DNA of 42,912 nt from an uncultured Prevotella sp. (lineage in GTDB: Bacteria; Bacteroidota; Bacteroidia; Bacteroidales; Bacteroidaceae), in contig CAMHAM010000024.1 in NCBI GenBank assembly GCA_946183415.1, positions 1 to 42,912 on the forward strand, in the 5' to 3' direction. The translations under genes were made by a program, and so were the position numbers. Position 1 is the first letter of the stretch, and the number at the start of each line of letters is the position of its first letter. Shown in pieces: positions 1 to 8,225 of this stretch. The notes under the pieces are model-generated. The model was given only the letters and a program-made list of their open reading frames with translations, searched no databases and had not been told where the DNA came from.

Positions 1-510
1 ATTCTGATTTTACAGGCTTCTCCGAGAGCCAAAGGAAACACCGCTTGGATGGCGGAAGAGTACAAGAACGCTGCCGAGGCAGCAGGTCACAAGGTGACGC
101 TGGTCAACGTGTCACGCAAGAAGATTGCAGGCTGTCTGGCTTGCGAGTATTGTCACAACAAGGGCAACGGGGTCTGCATCCAGAAGGATGACATGCAGGA
201 ACTCTACCCGCTGATGGACGAGGCCGAGGTGCTGGTATTGGCTGCGCCTATCTATTACTTCACGCTCTGCGCCCAGATTCAGGCTCCCATCCAGCGTATG
301 TACTGCGTGAACAGTCCTGCCAAGGTGAAGAAAATGGCACTGTTGATGTCCTCCTATTCGCCTGGTGTTTATTCTGGCGCAACGGCTGAGTATCACGACA
401 TCTGCAATTACTGGCATGCAGAGGACTCTGGTATCGTCACCGCCAAGATTGACGAGCAGAAGACCGACGAGACCAAGGCTAAGATTCAGGCTATTGTCAA
501 TAATCTGTAG
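1..510 (+). CDS. Flavodoxin-like NAD(P)H-dependent oxidoreductase, 5' end missing
   Basis: The frame is open from base 1, so the start codon lies upstream of the window and the Met at base 49 is internal. The first visible residues (ILILQASPRAKGNTA) are the end of the first beta strand and the FMN-phosphate loop of the flavodoxin fold. A Cys-rich stretch, GCLACEYC...GVCIQKDDM, follows and is typical of the iron-sulfur-flavoprotein/NADPH-dependent FMN reductase group, which reduces flavin or quinone-like substrates in the cytoplasm. About 169 residues are present, close to the usual family length of roughly 180, so little is missing. The physiological substrate cannot be told. It reads away from the S8 peptidase, and a strong hairpin at 727-765 ends this strand. 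Confidence 0.85.
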   Translation: MLILQASPRAKGNTAWMAEEYKNAAEAAGHKVTLVNVSRKKIAGCLACEYCHNKGNGVCIQKDDMQELYPLMDEAEVLVLAAPIYYFTLCAQIQAPIQRMYCVNSPAKVKKMALLMSSYSPGVYSGATAEYHDICNYWHAEDSGIVTAKIDEQKTDETKAKIQAIVNNL

Positions 511-724
511 ATGAAGGTACGCATCACAGCCAAAGTTTCTTTGACAACCAGCATCTCCTACAACTACATCAACTACCGCGTGAAGAACGAGAATTTAGAT
601 GAATCTATCGGGAATCAAACGTCTTTAGGCTGAGAAATTGACACATGTTCCACAAATTCGTTGTACAATGGGCACAGAAGTTCCTGGCAGCTTTGCGCCC
701 ATGGACAGTGGAGTGAAAATGTAA
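511..724 (+). pseudogene. Possible decayed gene, two short frames
   Basis: An ATG directly follows the TAG stop of the flavodoxin gene and opens 40 codons in frame 1, ending at 633. Frame 2 is then open from 629 to a TAA at 722-724 and reads like an ordinary protein end (...GTEVPGSFAPMDSGVKM). The terminator begins two bases later. Two protein-like stretches in different frames, ending at a terminator, suggest one small gene broken by a frameshift near 626-635. I do not recognise the family. It could also be non-coding. Confidence 0.3.
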
Positions 725-726
725 CC

Positions 727-765
727 AATAGAGGGGCACTCGCTGGGTGCCCCTCTATTGTTTTT
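727..765 (+). terminator. Rho-independent terminator
   Basis: A perfect 13-bp stem (727-739 pairing with 747-759) with a 7-nt loop is followed by G and five Ts. It ends transcription from the flavodoxin side. On the minus strand it lacks a good T run, so its effect on the S8 peptidase transcript is uncertain. A shorter GC-rich palindrome (TGGGGCC/GGCCCCA) lies just before the peptidase stop codon, near 772-786. Confidence 0.85.
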
Positions 766-796
766 GCAACTTGGGGCCTGGCCCCAGGAGATAGTT

Positions 797-3091
797 TTAC
801 AGGCGGATGAGGGTGGAGCCGAGCTTGCCGAGCTGCACGGCATAGACGCCCTTCTGGAGGCCTGCGAGGCTGACGCTGCCAGCCTGGACGGTGGTCTGGC
901 GAACGATACCACCTGACAGGTTGTAAAGCGTAACGGCTGTACCGTCTTCTGCTCCCTCTGCTATCAGTTGTCCGTTTTCTACGCGGAAGGTGATGTTATC
1001 CGGCTGTTTCTGACTGAGTCCCTGAATGCCGGTGTCGAGGCCGAGCACGTAGAGCAGTCCCTTGTAGGCATTGATTTTGCCAGCTCCGAAACGGTGCGGG
1101 GCAGCCTTGGTGAATTCATCCGTGTCGCAACTGTGGCTGAAGATGTCCTTAATGTCGGCATTGGTAAGCGTCTTGCCCTTGTCGGCAGCAGCCTGCACCC
1201 AGAGGGCCACGATGCCTGCGGCAGTGGGCGTAGCCATCGACGTGCCGTCGTTCACGGCCCAGTAGTACGCCCAGTCTTCACTCTGGCCTTTGAACTGGCG
1301 GGGAAACTTCCCCACGGCAGAAATGGTTTCATTTTTCAAGTCAGAAGCTGTCATCATCGAGTTGATGGCTGCGCTGATTCTTGTTCCTGGCGTACAGGCG
1401 TCGGGGAACTGATGCCCGGCATAGTCGACACCCCAGCTGGAGAATACTGCAATATCGCCGACTATAAAGGGGGCTGACTGGATGTCTGCACCTTTATCAA
1501 TGAGGTCGAGATACTTGTTGTTGGCCGTCCAGGCTCCGATGGATACTGCATCTCCCGTCGTGCCGAAGTCGCCCATCGATACGGTGGCAGATCCCTCTGT
1601 GTAGCCTTCGGCCTTGATATATCCGGGATCGCTACCATCGGACCATGAGAACGACTCGCAACTCTCCTCTGGAGTATAGTGCAAGACGAATCGATAGGTC
1701 TTTTTCTTCATGGGTGTCTTGTCTGTAATGAATATTCCAGATATATAATAGCGGTTGCCGCCCTTGGGGTCTTTGCCTGTACCGGAGGCCAGCTCAACCC
1801 AAACCTTTCCCTCGAAATAGGGCTGCAGATCGTCATAAAGTTTCTTTGCCGTTGCGCTCTCTTTACCTGATAGCGGAGCCTTCAGTTTCAGGCTGATGGC
1901 TATCTTGTCTGACGATGAGAGGGGGTCTGAGAGGTAGACCTCTTTCTTCTGGTCCGTGTCATAGACACCTATCCTCAAGGTGACAGGCTTCTGGGTTACG
2001 AAGAAATTATATGATTGTGATCCGTCTTCTGTGCTTTTGATCATCAGCTTCAGCGTCTCGCCGCCTTTCACAGTCTTATGGACATGAACGGAGTCACCGC
2101 CCTCGTTACTGGCACAGACGACGGCAATGTTGCCCTCCTGGCAGAAGTTCTTCAAGAGCTGGGCTGAAGCACTCGTACCGTCGTGGAAACCATCATGAGA
2201 GTTCTCGCTCCAGCTGAACACCACTGGCTTCTTCTGGGCCTTGGCATATTCAGAGATATACTTAAGGGCGAGTGATTGAGCCAGACCGCCCGCTGCCTCT
2301 TCACCGTATTTTTTATCCATGATACTGTCGGTTTCGCGATTTAGCAGGATGAGGTCTGCCTTGGGTGCCATGCCGCCGAGGGGCTTACCAGTGAGGCCGG
2401 TCACACTTGCTATATGGCTGCCGGCAGCGCAGGCAGCACAGTGGGTACCGTGCGTACCGCTATCCCCCAGCAGCAGCGTGTCGAGGATCATTTCGGGCTT
2501 GTCGAAGAGCGACCCCTCTGCCTCCTTGCCATCGATAGTGGCCTTGTTGCTGCCTTTGACAGTCGCGCCAGGATAGTAGACGGACTTGATGCGAAGGTTG
2601 TTGTTTTCATCCTTGAATGCGGGGTGGGTGAAATCATAGCCTCCATCAATCAAGGCAATGATAACACCCTCGCCCGTATAGGCCTGTGGCAGGTTGGCAC
2701 CGCTGCCGTCGAGCACCTCGTCGACATGTGAGGCAGCACGGGAGTGATCGGTACGACTGGTCGGCTTTGACAATCTCTCCACAAGGTCTACGCCCTCTAC
2801 GGCGGCCACCTGCTCAAGGATGTCGCCTGTGAGGGCCACGGTCATCTGGTTGCCCAGCGTCACTTTCACTTCTGCTCCCAGGGCCTCTATGCGGCTGGCC
2901 ACGTCGGAGGGCTGCGCGCCTGGCTTCAGTCGCAGGGTCACGATGGTTTGCCGGGCAGCCTCGGCACTACGGGTCTTCGCAGCAGTCTTGTAACTCTCAA
3001 GATAGGCGTTCACCTCTGGTGAGAGATTCGATTGTGCCTGTGCGCTCATGAAGGCACAAACAGTAAAAATAGTAGTAAAGATTTTCCTCAT
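797..3091 (-). CDS. Secreted subtilisin-like S8 serine peptidase with type IX secretion tail
   Basis: Secreted protease of 764 residues. A signal peptide covers about residues 1-20 (MRKIFTTIFTVCAFMSAQAQ). A propeptide-like region spans about 45-110. The subtilase domain carries the full triad: Asp149 in ALIDGGYDFTHP, His214 in THGTHCAACAAG and Ser618 in NDGTSMATPTAAG. An insertion of over 200 residues, mostly beta, sits between His and Ser. The last 75 residues (ITFRVENGQLI...LYNLSG...GVYAVQLG) match a type A type IX secretion sorting domain, so the protein is probably exported and anchored or released at the outer membrane. The ATG is preceded by an AT-rich leader and a -7 box at 3154-3161. 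It stands alone, divergent from glyS. The substrate is unknown; a role in nutrient peptide release is inference. Confidence 0.92.
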   Translation of the reverse strand: MRKIFTTIFTVCAFMSAQAQSNLSPEVNAYLESYKTAAKTRSAEAARQTIVTLRLKPGAQPSDVASRIEALGAEVKVTLGNQMTVALTGDILEQVAAVEGVDLVERLSKPTSRTDHSRAASHVDEVLDGSGANLPQAYTGEGVIIALIDGGYDFTHPAFKDENNNLRIKSVYYPGATVKGSNKATIDGKEAEGSLFDKPEMILDTLLLGDSGTHGTHCAACAAGSHIASVTGLTGKPLGGMAPKADLILLNRETDSIMDKKYGEEAAGGLAQSLALKYISEYAKAQKKPVVFSWSENSHDGFHDGTSASAQLLKNFCQEGNIAVVCASNEGGDSVHVHKTVKGGETLKLMIKSTEDGSQSYNFFVTQKPVTLRIGVYDTDQKKEVYLSDPLSSSDKIAISLKLKAPLSGKESATAKKLYDDLQPYFEGKVWVELASGTGKDPKGGNRYYISGIFITDKTPMKKKTYRFVLHYTPEESCESFSWSDGSDPGYIKAEGYTEGSATVSMGDFGTTGDAVSIGAWTANNKYLDLIDKGADIQSAPFIVGDIAVFSSWGVDYAGHQFPDACTPGTRISAAINSMMTASDLKNETISAVGKFPRQFKGQSEDWAYYWAVNDGTSMATPTAAGIVALWVQAAADKGKTLTNADIKDIFSHSCDTDEFTKAAPHRFGAGKINAYKGLLYVLGLDTGIQGLSQKQPDNITFRVENGQLIAEGAEDGTAVTLYNLSGGIVRQTTVQAGSVSLAGLQKGVYAVQLGKLGSTLIRL

Positions 3092-3153
3092 TTTTTATAA
3101 ATTTTGAATGTATAAACTATCTTCCGCCCGAAGTCCTCGGGGAATAATAAGTG

Positions 3154-3161
3154 CAAAGTTA
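3154..3161 (-). promoter_or_regulatory. -7 promoter element for S8 peptidase
   Basis: The minus strand reads TAACTTTG, matching the Bacteroidetes TAnnTTTG -7 consensus about 60 bp before the start codon. No convincing -33 TTG was seen at 19-21 bp spacing. Confidence 0.6.
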
Positions 3162-3227
3162 TGAAAATAAATCCAAACGTCATAACAGTTTGGACTAAAA
3201 AAATTCTTAATTTACAATTTTTTATCG

Positions 3228-3235
3228 TATCTTTG
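3228..3235 (+). promoter_or_regulatory. -7 promoter element for glyS operon
   Basis: TATCTTTG matches TAnnTTTG 30 bp before the glyS ATG, giving a leader of about 25 nt. An out-of-frame ATG at 3258 opens a 9-codon frame that overlaps the glyS start. Confidence 0.65.
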
Positions 3236-3264
3236 CGCCCAAATTTGCAAAACAAACATGAATT

Positions 3265-4806
3265 ATGGCACAAGAAGATGTATTTAAGAAAATCGTAAGC
3301 CACTGTAAGGAGTATGGTTTTGTGTTCCCCTCAAGTGAGATTTACGATGGTTTAGGCGCCGTCTACGACTATGGCCAGAACGGCGTGGAGTTGAAGAACA
3401 ACATTAAGCAGTATTGGTGGAAGGCCATGACGATGCTGCACGAGAACATCGTGGGTATCGACTCGGCCATCTTCATGCACCCAACAATATGGAAGGCTTC
3501 AGGTCACGTGGACGCTTTCAACGATCCCCTGATCGACAACCGCGACTCGAAGAAGCGCTATCGTGCTGACGTGCTGATCGAGGATCAGATTGCGAAGTAC
3601 GACGAGAAGATCCAGAAGGAAGTGGAGAAGGCGCGTAAGCGCTTCGGTGACAGCTTCGACGAGGCGAAGTATCTGGAGACCAGCGAGCGCGTGAAGGAGA
3701 CCAAGGAGAAGCGCGACAATCTGCATGCCCGTTATGCCGCTGCCATGCAGGGGCCTGACTTGGCAGAACTGAAGCAGATCATCCTCGACGAGGAGATCGT
3801 GGATCCCATCAGCGGCACGAAGAACTGGACTGACGTGCGCCAGTTCAACCTGATGTTCTCTACCGAGATGGGGGCCAGTGCAGATGCTTCGATGAAAATC
3901 TACCTGCGTCCGGAGACGGCTCAGGGTATCTTCGTGAACTACCTGAATGTGCAGAAGACGGGCCGCATGAAGATTCCCTTCGGTATAGCACAGATTGGAA
4001 AAGCCTTCCGTAACGAGATCGTGGCTCGCCAGTTCATCTTCCGTATGAGGGAGTTCGAGCAGATGGAGATGCAGTTCTTCGTACAGCCCGGCACGGAGCT
4101 GGAGTGGTTCCCGAAGTGGAAGGAGACGCGTATGAAGTGGCATCAGGCCCTGGGCTTCGGTGCTGAGAATTATCGTTTCCACGACCACGACAAGCTGGCT
4201 CACTATGCCAACGCTGCTACCGACATCGAGTTCAAGATGCCGTTCGGTTTCAAGGAGGTGGAAGGTATCCACTCGCGTACGAACTTCGACCTCTCGCAGC
4301 ACGAGAAATTCAGCGGCAAATCGATTAAGTACTTCGATCCCCAGACCAACGAATCGTACACCCCGTATGTGATCGAGACATCTATCGGCGTCGACCGTAT
4401 GTTCCTCTCCGTGATGTGCCATTGCTTCGAGGAGGAGAAGCTGGAGAACGGCGAGACCCGCACGGTGCTGAAGCTGCCTGCAGCCCTGGCTCCCGTGAAG
4501 TGTGCCGTGATGCCGCTGGTGAAGAAGGACGGTCTGCCCGAGAAGGCTCGCGAGATCATCGACCAGCTGAAGTTCCACTTCAATTGCCAGTATGATGAGA
4601 AGGATTCTATCGGCAAGCGCTATCGTCGTCAGGACGCTATTGGTACACCATACTGTGTCACTGTGGATCACGACACGCTGAACGATGGTTGCGTGACGCT
4701 GCGTTTCCGCGACACGATGGAGCAGGAGCGCGTGGCTATCAGCGACCTGAACTCAATCATCGAGGACAAGGTAAGCATTGCCAGCCTGTTGAAGAAACTT
4801 CAGTAA
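3265..4806 (+). CDS. glyS: Glycyl-tRNA synthetase, single-chain (alpha2) type
   Basis: Charges tRNA-Gly with glycine in the cytoplasm. At 513 residues it has the single-chain homodimeric form, not the alpha/beta form of many proteobacteria. Class II motifs are visible: the motif 2 region (IGKAFRNEI, then RMREFEQMEMQFF), RPETAQGIFVNY before it, and motif 3 (ETSIGVDRMFLSVM). The C-terminal anticodon-binding domain starts near residue 410 (ALAPVKCAVMPLVKKD). An internal helical segment at residues 105-165 is usual for the bacteroidal enzyme. The ATG is chosen because family members start MAQEDVFKKIVSHCKEYGF-like. The next gene begins 2 bp after the stop, so glyS heads a four-gene run on this strand. 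Confidence 0.97.
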   Translation: MAQEDVFKKIVSHCKEYGFVFPSSEIYDGLGAVYDYGQNGVELKNNIKQYWWKAMTMLHENIVGIDSAIFMHPTIWKASGHVDAFNDPLIDNRDSKKRYRADVLIEDQIAKYDEKIQKEVEKARKRFGDSFDEAKYLETSERVKETKEKRDNLHARYAAAMQGPDLAELKQIILDEEIVDPISGTKNWTDVRQFNLMFSTEMGASADASMKIYLRPETAQGIFVNYLNVQKTGRMKIPFGIAQIGKAFRNEIVARQFIFRMREFEQMEMQFFVQPGTELEWFPKWKETRMKWHQALGFGAENYRFHDHDKLAHYANAATDIEFKMPFGFKEVEGIHSRTNFDLSQHEKFSGKSIKYFDPQTNESYTPYVIETSIGVDRMFLSVMCHCFEEEKLENGETRTVLKLPAALAPVKCAVMPLVKKDGLPEKAREIIDQLKFHFNCQYDEKDSIGKRYRRQDAIGTPYCVTVDHDTLNDGCVTLRFRDTMEQERVAISDLNSIIEDKVSIASLLKKLQ

Positions 4807-4808
4807 AC

Positions 4809-5408
4809 ATGAAGAATAGAATATATATATGGCTCGCTGCGATACTGTTCCCGCTCATAGGAACAGTATCTTGCAGCAAGGATACTGAGGAAGAGGATGA
4901 GCATGCCAACTGGAAGCAGAGGAACGACGCTGTAATCGAGCAGTGGTCGGCCAACAGCGCATTCACCACCTACAAGACGTTTTCGAAGTCGCCTACAACT
5001 GCCGGCAAAAACAGTGACTACATCTACGTGGAGGTTCTCGAAGAGGGTTCCGAGTCAGGCTCTCCGCTGTATACCGACACGGTACGCGTGATGTACCGGG
5101 GGCGTCTGATTCCTTCCAAGACCTACCCGGAAGGCGAGGTCTTCGACGAGTCCTATTCGGGCGACTTCGACTGGAAGACTGCCAACGCCCAGGACTTTGT
5201 ATGTTCGGCTCTGGTAGACGGTTTCACGACTGCTGTGATGCACATGAACACTGGTGACCGCTGGCGCGTGCATATCCCCTATACGCTGGGCTACGGATCC
5301 AGCACGTCAAACTCAGCAATCCCTGCCTATAGCGACTTGATTTTCGAGGTAGCCCTTGTAGACTTCTGGTCGCCTGGCGAAAAGCATCCGTCATTCAAGA
5401 CAAGATAG
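4809..5408 (+). CDS. FKBP-type peptidyl-prolyl isomerase, lipoprotein
   Basis: Predicted lipoprotein of 199 residues that catalyses proline cis-trans isomerisation outside the cytoplasmic membrane. The N-terminus (MKNRIYIWLAAILFPLIG) ends in a lipobox-like TVSC with Cys22, followed by an acidic, charged linker. The FKBP fold occupies about residues 60-195: the DTVRVMYRGRLI strand, the GEVFDESY stretch, VDGFTTAVMHMNTGDRWRVH, and the terminal DLIFEVALVDF. Some canonical active-site aromatics are replaced, so activity may be weak. The start was set at 4809 because the upstream in-frame residues belong to the glyS sequence read in another frame and lack a signal peptide. It lies 2 bp after glyS, implying co-transcription. 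Confidence 0.88.
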   Translation: MKNRIYIWLAAILFPLIGTVSCSKDTEEEDEHANWKQRNDAVIEQWSANSAFTTYKTFSKSPTTAGKNSDYIYVEVLEEGSESGSPLYTDTVRVMYRGRLIPSKTYPEGEVFDESYSGDFDWKTANAQDFVCSALVDGFTTAVMHMNTGDRWRVHIPYTLGYGSSTSNSAIPAYSDLIFEVALVDFWSPGEKHPSFKTR

Positions 5409-5432
5409 GAATAACTAAAATACGCCAACACT

Positions 5433-6260
5433 ATGCCTAAGTATGCCGACTATATCAAACGGATAGAGATTGACTCGCTCTGGAGCGGGAAGAAACATAT
5501 CATCTGGGAGCTGAACCGTCAGGTAAACATCCTGAGCGGCAGTAACGGTCAGGGTAAGAGCACCATACTTAACAAGGTGGTGAAAGGACTGTCGGCCGGT
5601 GGAGAGTTCCCGAGCCACATGCTCAAGGGCGTGAAGATTGATGTCGAGCCAGAGGATGCCAAGTGGATCCGATACGATGTCATCCGCTCGCTGGACTCCC
5701 CTATGGTGGAGTTCACGGAGTCGGGCCTGATGAAGTTCCGCGAGATTACCGGACCTGTAGCAGTGAGGTCAGCCCTTGATTTCCAGATTTATCACCTGCA
5801 GCGTAAATACTTAGACTATCAGGTGAATATCGGCAACCGCATCATTGCTGAGCTGCAGCAAGGAAACATGGATGCAGCCCAGCACTTATCGATTCAGAAG
5901 AAGCGCTTCCAGGATATTGTCGATGATTTGTTTTCAGAGACGGGCAAGAAAATCGTACGTACGGAGAACGAAATCCGTTTCTCGCAAATTGGCGAGACCT
6001 TGGTTCCCTACCAACTCTCCAGCGGTGAGAAACAGATGCTGGCCATTCTCCTGACCGTTCTGGTGGAGGACAATCAGCCTTACGTGCTATTTATGGACGA
6101 ACCAGAGGTGTCGCTCCATATTGAATGGCAGAAACGCCTGATTGACCTCTGCATCGAATTGAATCCTAATGTGCAGATTATCCTGACGACTCACTCCCCT
6201 GCAGTTGTCATGAATGGTTGGGTGGACAGCGTGACAGAAGTGAGCGATATCACGCTATGA
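5433..6260 (+). CDS. ABC-type AAA ATPase, OLD/AriA-like
   Basis: Compact SMC/RecF-like ATPase of 275 residues. The Walker A motif GSNGQGKST is at 36-44, the ABC signature LSSGEK at 195-200, Walker B VLFMDEPEVSLH at 218-229 and the switch His in TTHSP at 254. Between Walker A and the signature only about 150 residues form a short helical arm, too short for a long coiled coil. Its stop codon overlaps the start of the DUF4435 gene (ATGA), so the two are translationally coupled. ATPase plus DUF4435 pairs include the PARIS anti-phage system (AriA-AriB, established knowledge), in which the ATPase holds and releases the nuclease. That this pair works the same way is inference; a core cellular role is also possible. 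Confidence 0.85.
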   Translation: MPKYADYIKRIEIDSLWSGKKHIIWELNRQVNILSGSNGQGKSTILNKVVKGLSAGGEFPSHMLKGVKIDVEPEDAKWIRYDVIRSLDSPMVEFTESGLMKFREITGPVAVRSALDFQIYHLQRKYLDYQVNIGNRIIAELQQGNMDAAQHLSIQKKRFQDIVDDLFSETGKKIVRTENEIRFSQIGETLVPYQLSSGEKQMLAILLTVLVEDNQPYVLFMDEPEVSLHIEWQKRLIDLCIELNPNVQIILTTHSPAVVMNGWVDSVTEVSDITL

Positions 6261-7255
6261 GTAAACGTCTGAAGGACAATATCAACAGTAGTTATTTCGA
6301 GGCGGCCAATTCACTGACTTCGAAGAAGGCACGACACAGGATAGTGGCCTATGTCGAGAGTTACGATGACATCTACTTCTGGCGGACTGTCCTCAGCGAG
6401 TTTGAGAACGACAAGCGCTATTTCGAGGTGATGCTTCCATCGAAGGCCAACCTGACGCGTGGTAAGAAATCCGTGCTGATGAATTTCTTGGAGGGAGAGC
6501 CTCTGGGGCGCGACATGATTGCCTGTGTCGATGCCGATTATGACTATCTGATGCAGGGTCGCACAGTCCAGTCGCGCAGGGTGCTTGAAAGCCCATACGT
6601 GTTTCACACCTATGTCTACGCTATCGAGAACTACCAGTGCTACGCTCCCTCACTGCATAATGTCTGCGTATCGGTGACGCTCAACGACCACCGGATATTC
6701 GACTTCAGAGACTATTTTCAACAGTTCAGCGAGGCCTTGTTCCCGCTGTTCGTATGGTCGATCATGGTCTATCGCAATGGCAACTACCCCAAATTTTCGA
6801 TTACAGACTTTAACCGCATAGCCGACCCTGGTGGATTCAATGTGCAGAATCCAGACGTGTCGATAGCCAATGTGCGCCGCAAGGTGCGTACGAAGATCAA
6901 CGATCTACAGCGCCAATACCCCGATGCCAAGGAAGAATATCTGGCAACGAAGGATGACATCAAGGCACTGGGAGTGACCCCACAGACCACCTATTTATAT
7001 ATACAGGGGCATCATCTGTTCGACACGGTGGTATCACCAATCTTGTCGAAGGTGTGCAATCTACTGCGCCAGGAGCGGCAGAATGAGATCTACCATGCCT
7101 CAGCCCACAAGACACAGAAACGCAACGAGATGTCGTGTTACGAGAACTCCCTGCAGGACATCAAGGTGATGCTGAAGAAGAACAACGGCTATATGGGCTC
7201 CGAGCAGTTCAGACGCGTGCAGGAGGACATTAGAGCCTACATCGACTCTGTCTAA
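6257..7255 (+). CDS. DUF4435 TOPRIM-like protein, candidate AriB-like nuclease
   Basis: Protein of 332 residues with a DUF4435/OLD-type TOPRIM signature: Glu34 in VAYVESYDDIYFW, then Asp92, Asp94 and Asp96 in IACVDADYDYL, and Glu124 in YAIENYQC. These acidic residues would bind metal in a TOPRIM nuclease. The ATG at 6257 overlaps the ATPase stop; a longer frame from 6218 lies inside the ATPase gene and is not favoured. The C-terminal half has no motif I recognise. In the PARIS system the partner of this family cuts tRNA once released (established for AriB); whether this one does is untested. The last 4 bp overlap the end of the convergent manA gene. It follows glyS and the FKBP gene on the same strand. 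Confidence 0.8.
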   Translation: MSKRLKDNINSSYFEAANSLTSKKARHRIVAYVESYDDIYFWRTVLSEFENDKRYFEVMLPSKANLTRGKKSVLMNFLEGEPLGRDMIACVDADYDYLMQGRTVQSRRVLESPYVFHTYVYAIENYQCYAPSLHNVCVSVTLNDHRIFDFRDYFQQFSEALFPLFVWSIMVYRNGNYPKFSITDFNRIADPGGFNVQNPDVSIANVRRKVRTKINDLQRQYPDAKEEYLATKDDIKALGVTPQTTYLYIQGHHLFDTVVSPILSKVCNLLRQERQNEIYHASAHKTQKRNEMSCYENSLQDIKVMLKKNNGYMGSEQFRRVQEDIRAYIDSV

Positions 7256-8205
7256 ACATAAGTCTCAAGGAACTTGATCGTCCCCTCCACCTTGACCTCT
7301 TTTGTCGTGGCAGGCAACAATACCGTGTCACCCATCTGGAATGGCATCTTTTCACCTTCGCAGCACAGCTGTCCCCCACCCTTCACAGCAATGAGAATGA
7401 CAAATGAATCCAGCTCAGAATAATCGAGCGTCATGGGTTCTGTCAGGTCGTAGACAGCTGTTGTAAAATAAGGACAGGTGACGACTTGAGTGCCTTCGTT
7501 CTTAACACGTTCATAATCCGTGCGATAATTGTCGACCACGGTGTAATCGATGCTCTCAGAGGCCAATTGTGTATGGAGTTCACGGTAATTGCCGTTCTTG
7601 TCTTTACGCTTGAAATCGTAGATACGATAGGTCACGTCGGATGTCTGTTGAATCTCTGCCACGAAGCAGCCAGCTCCGATAGCGTGAATACGACCTGCGG
7701 GAATGAAGAACACGTCGCCCTCTTTTACTTCATATCGAGCCAGTGCATCGGTGATTGTGTCGTCGGCTACCATCTCTTTATACTGCTCGGGGGTGATCTG
7801 CTGCTTCAGACCGTTATAGAGCTGTGCCCCGGGAGCAGACTCCAAGGCATACCACATCTCAGTCTTGCCACGGCTTTTGCCTTGACGATGGGCAATCTCG
7901 TCAGTAGGATGTACTTGAATGGAAAGATCCTGACAGGCATCGATGAACTTAATCAGCAGAGGGAACTCATCGCCAAAACGCTGGTAGTTCTCATCGCCTA
8001 CCAGACTGCCCTTCAGTTCTCTGACAAGTTGGTTCAGACTCTTGCCTTTGTACGGACCATTGGCCACAATCGTCTCATTGCCGTTGACGCCTGAGATTTC
8101 CCAGCTCTCGCCAACATTCTCAAGTTGCGCATCTAAATGCTTAAAAGGAATAATCTTACTGCCTCCCCAAAGTGTCTGTTTCAGCAGCGGTTCAAATTTA
8201 ATCAT
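7252..8205 (-). CDS. manA: Mannose-6-phosphate isomerase, class I
   Basis: Interconverts mannose 6-phosphate and fructose 6-phosphate, feeding GDP-sugar synthesis or mannose catabolism. The 317-residue length fits the short bacterial class I form. The zinc-binding cupin is visible: Gln97 and His99 in IQVHPTDE, Glu116 in GKTEMWYAL and His174 in FFIPAGRIHAIGAG. The N-terminal FEPLLKQTLWGG signature is also typical. It is the last gene of the minus-strand run dxs-trkA-trkH-manA, 20 bp after trkH, and its 3' end overlaps the convergent DUF4435 gene by 4 bp. No terminator is visible between the two convergent genes. Confidence 0.92.
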   Translation of the reverse strand: MIKFEPLLKQTLWGGSKIIPFKHLDAQLENVGESWEISGVNGNETIVANGPYKGKSLNQLVRELKGSLVGDENYQRFGDEFPLLIKFIDACQDLSIQVHPTDEIAHRQGKSRGKTEMWYALESAPGAQLYNGLKQQITPEQYKEMVADDTITDALARYEVKEGDVFFIPAGRIHAIGAGCFVAEIQQTSDVTYRIYDFKRKDKNGNYRELHTQLASESIDYTVVDNYRTDYERVKNEGTQVVTCPYFTTAVYDLTEPMTLDYSELDSFVILIAVKGGGQLCCEGEKMPFQMGDTVLLPATTKEVKVEGTIKFLETYV

Positions 8206-8225
8206 TGTTGTAGTTATATATAATG

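Noticed and set aside
3499..4671. 390-codon open frame on the minus strand opposite glyS
   Set aside because: Its translation has no recognisable domain and it lies wholly antisense to a clear tRNA synthetase gene; long antisense frames are expected at this codon usage.
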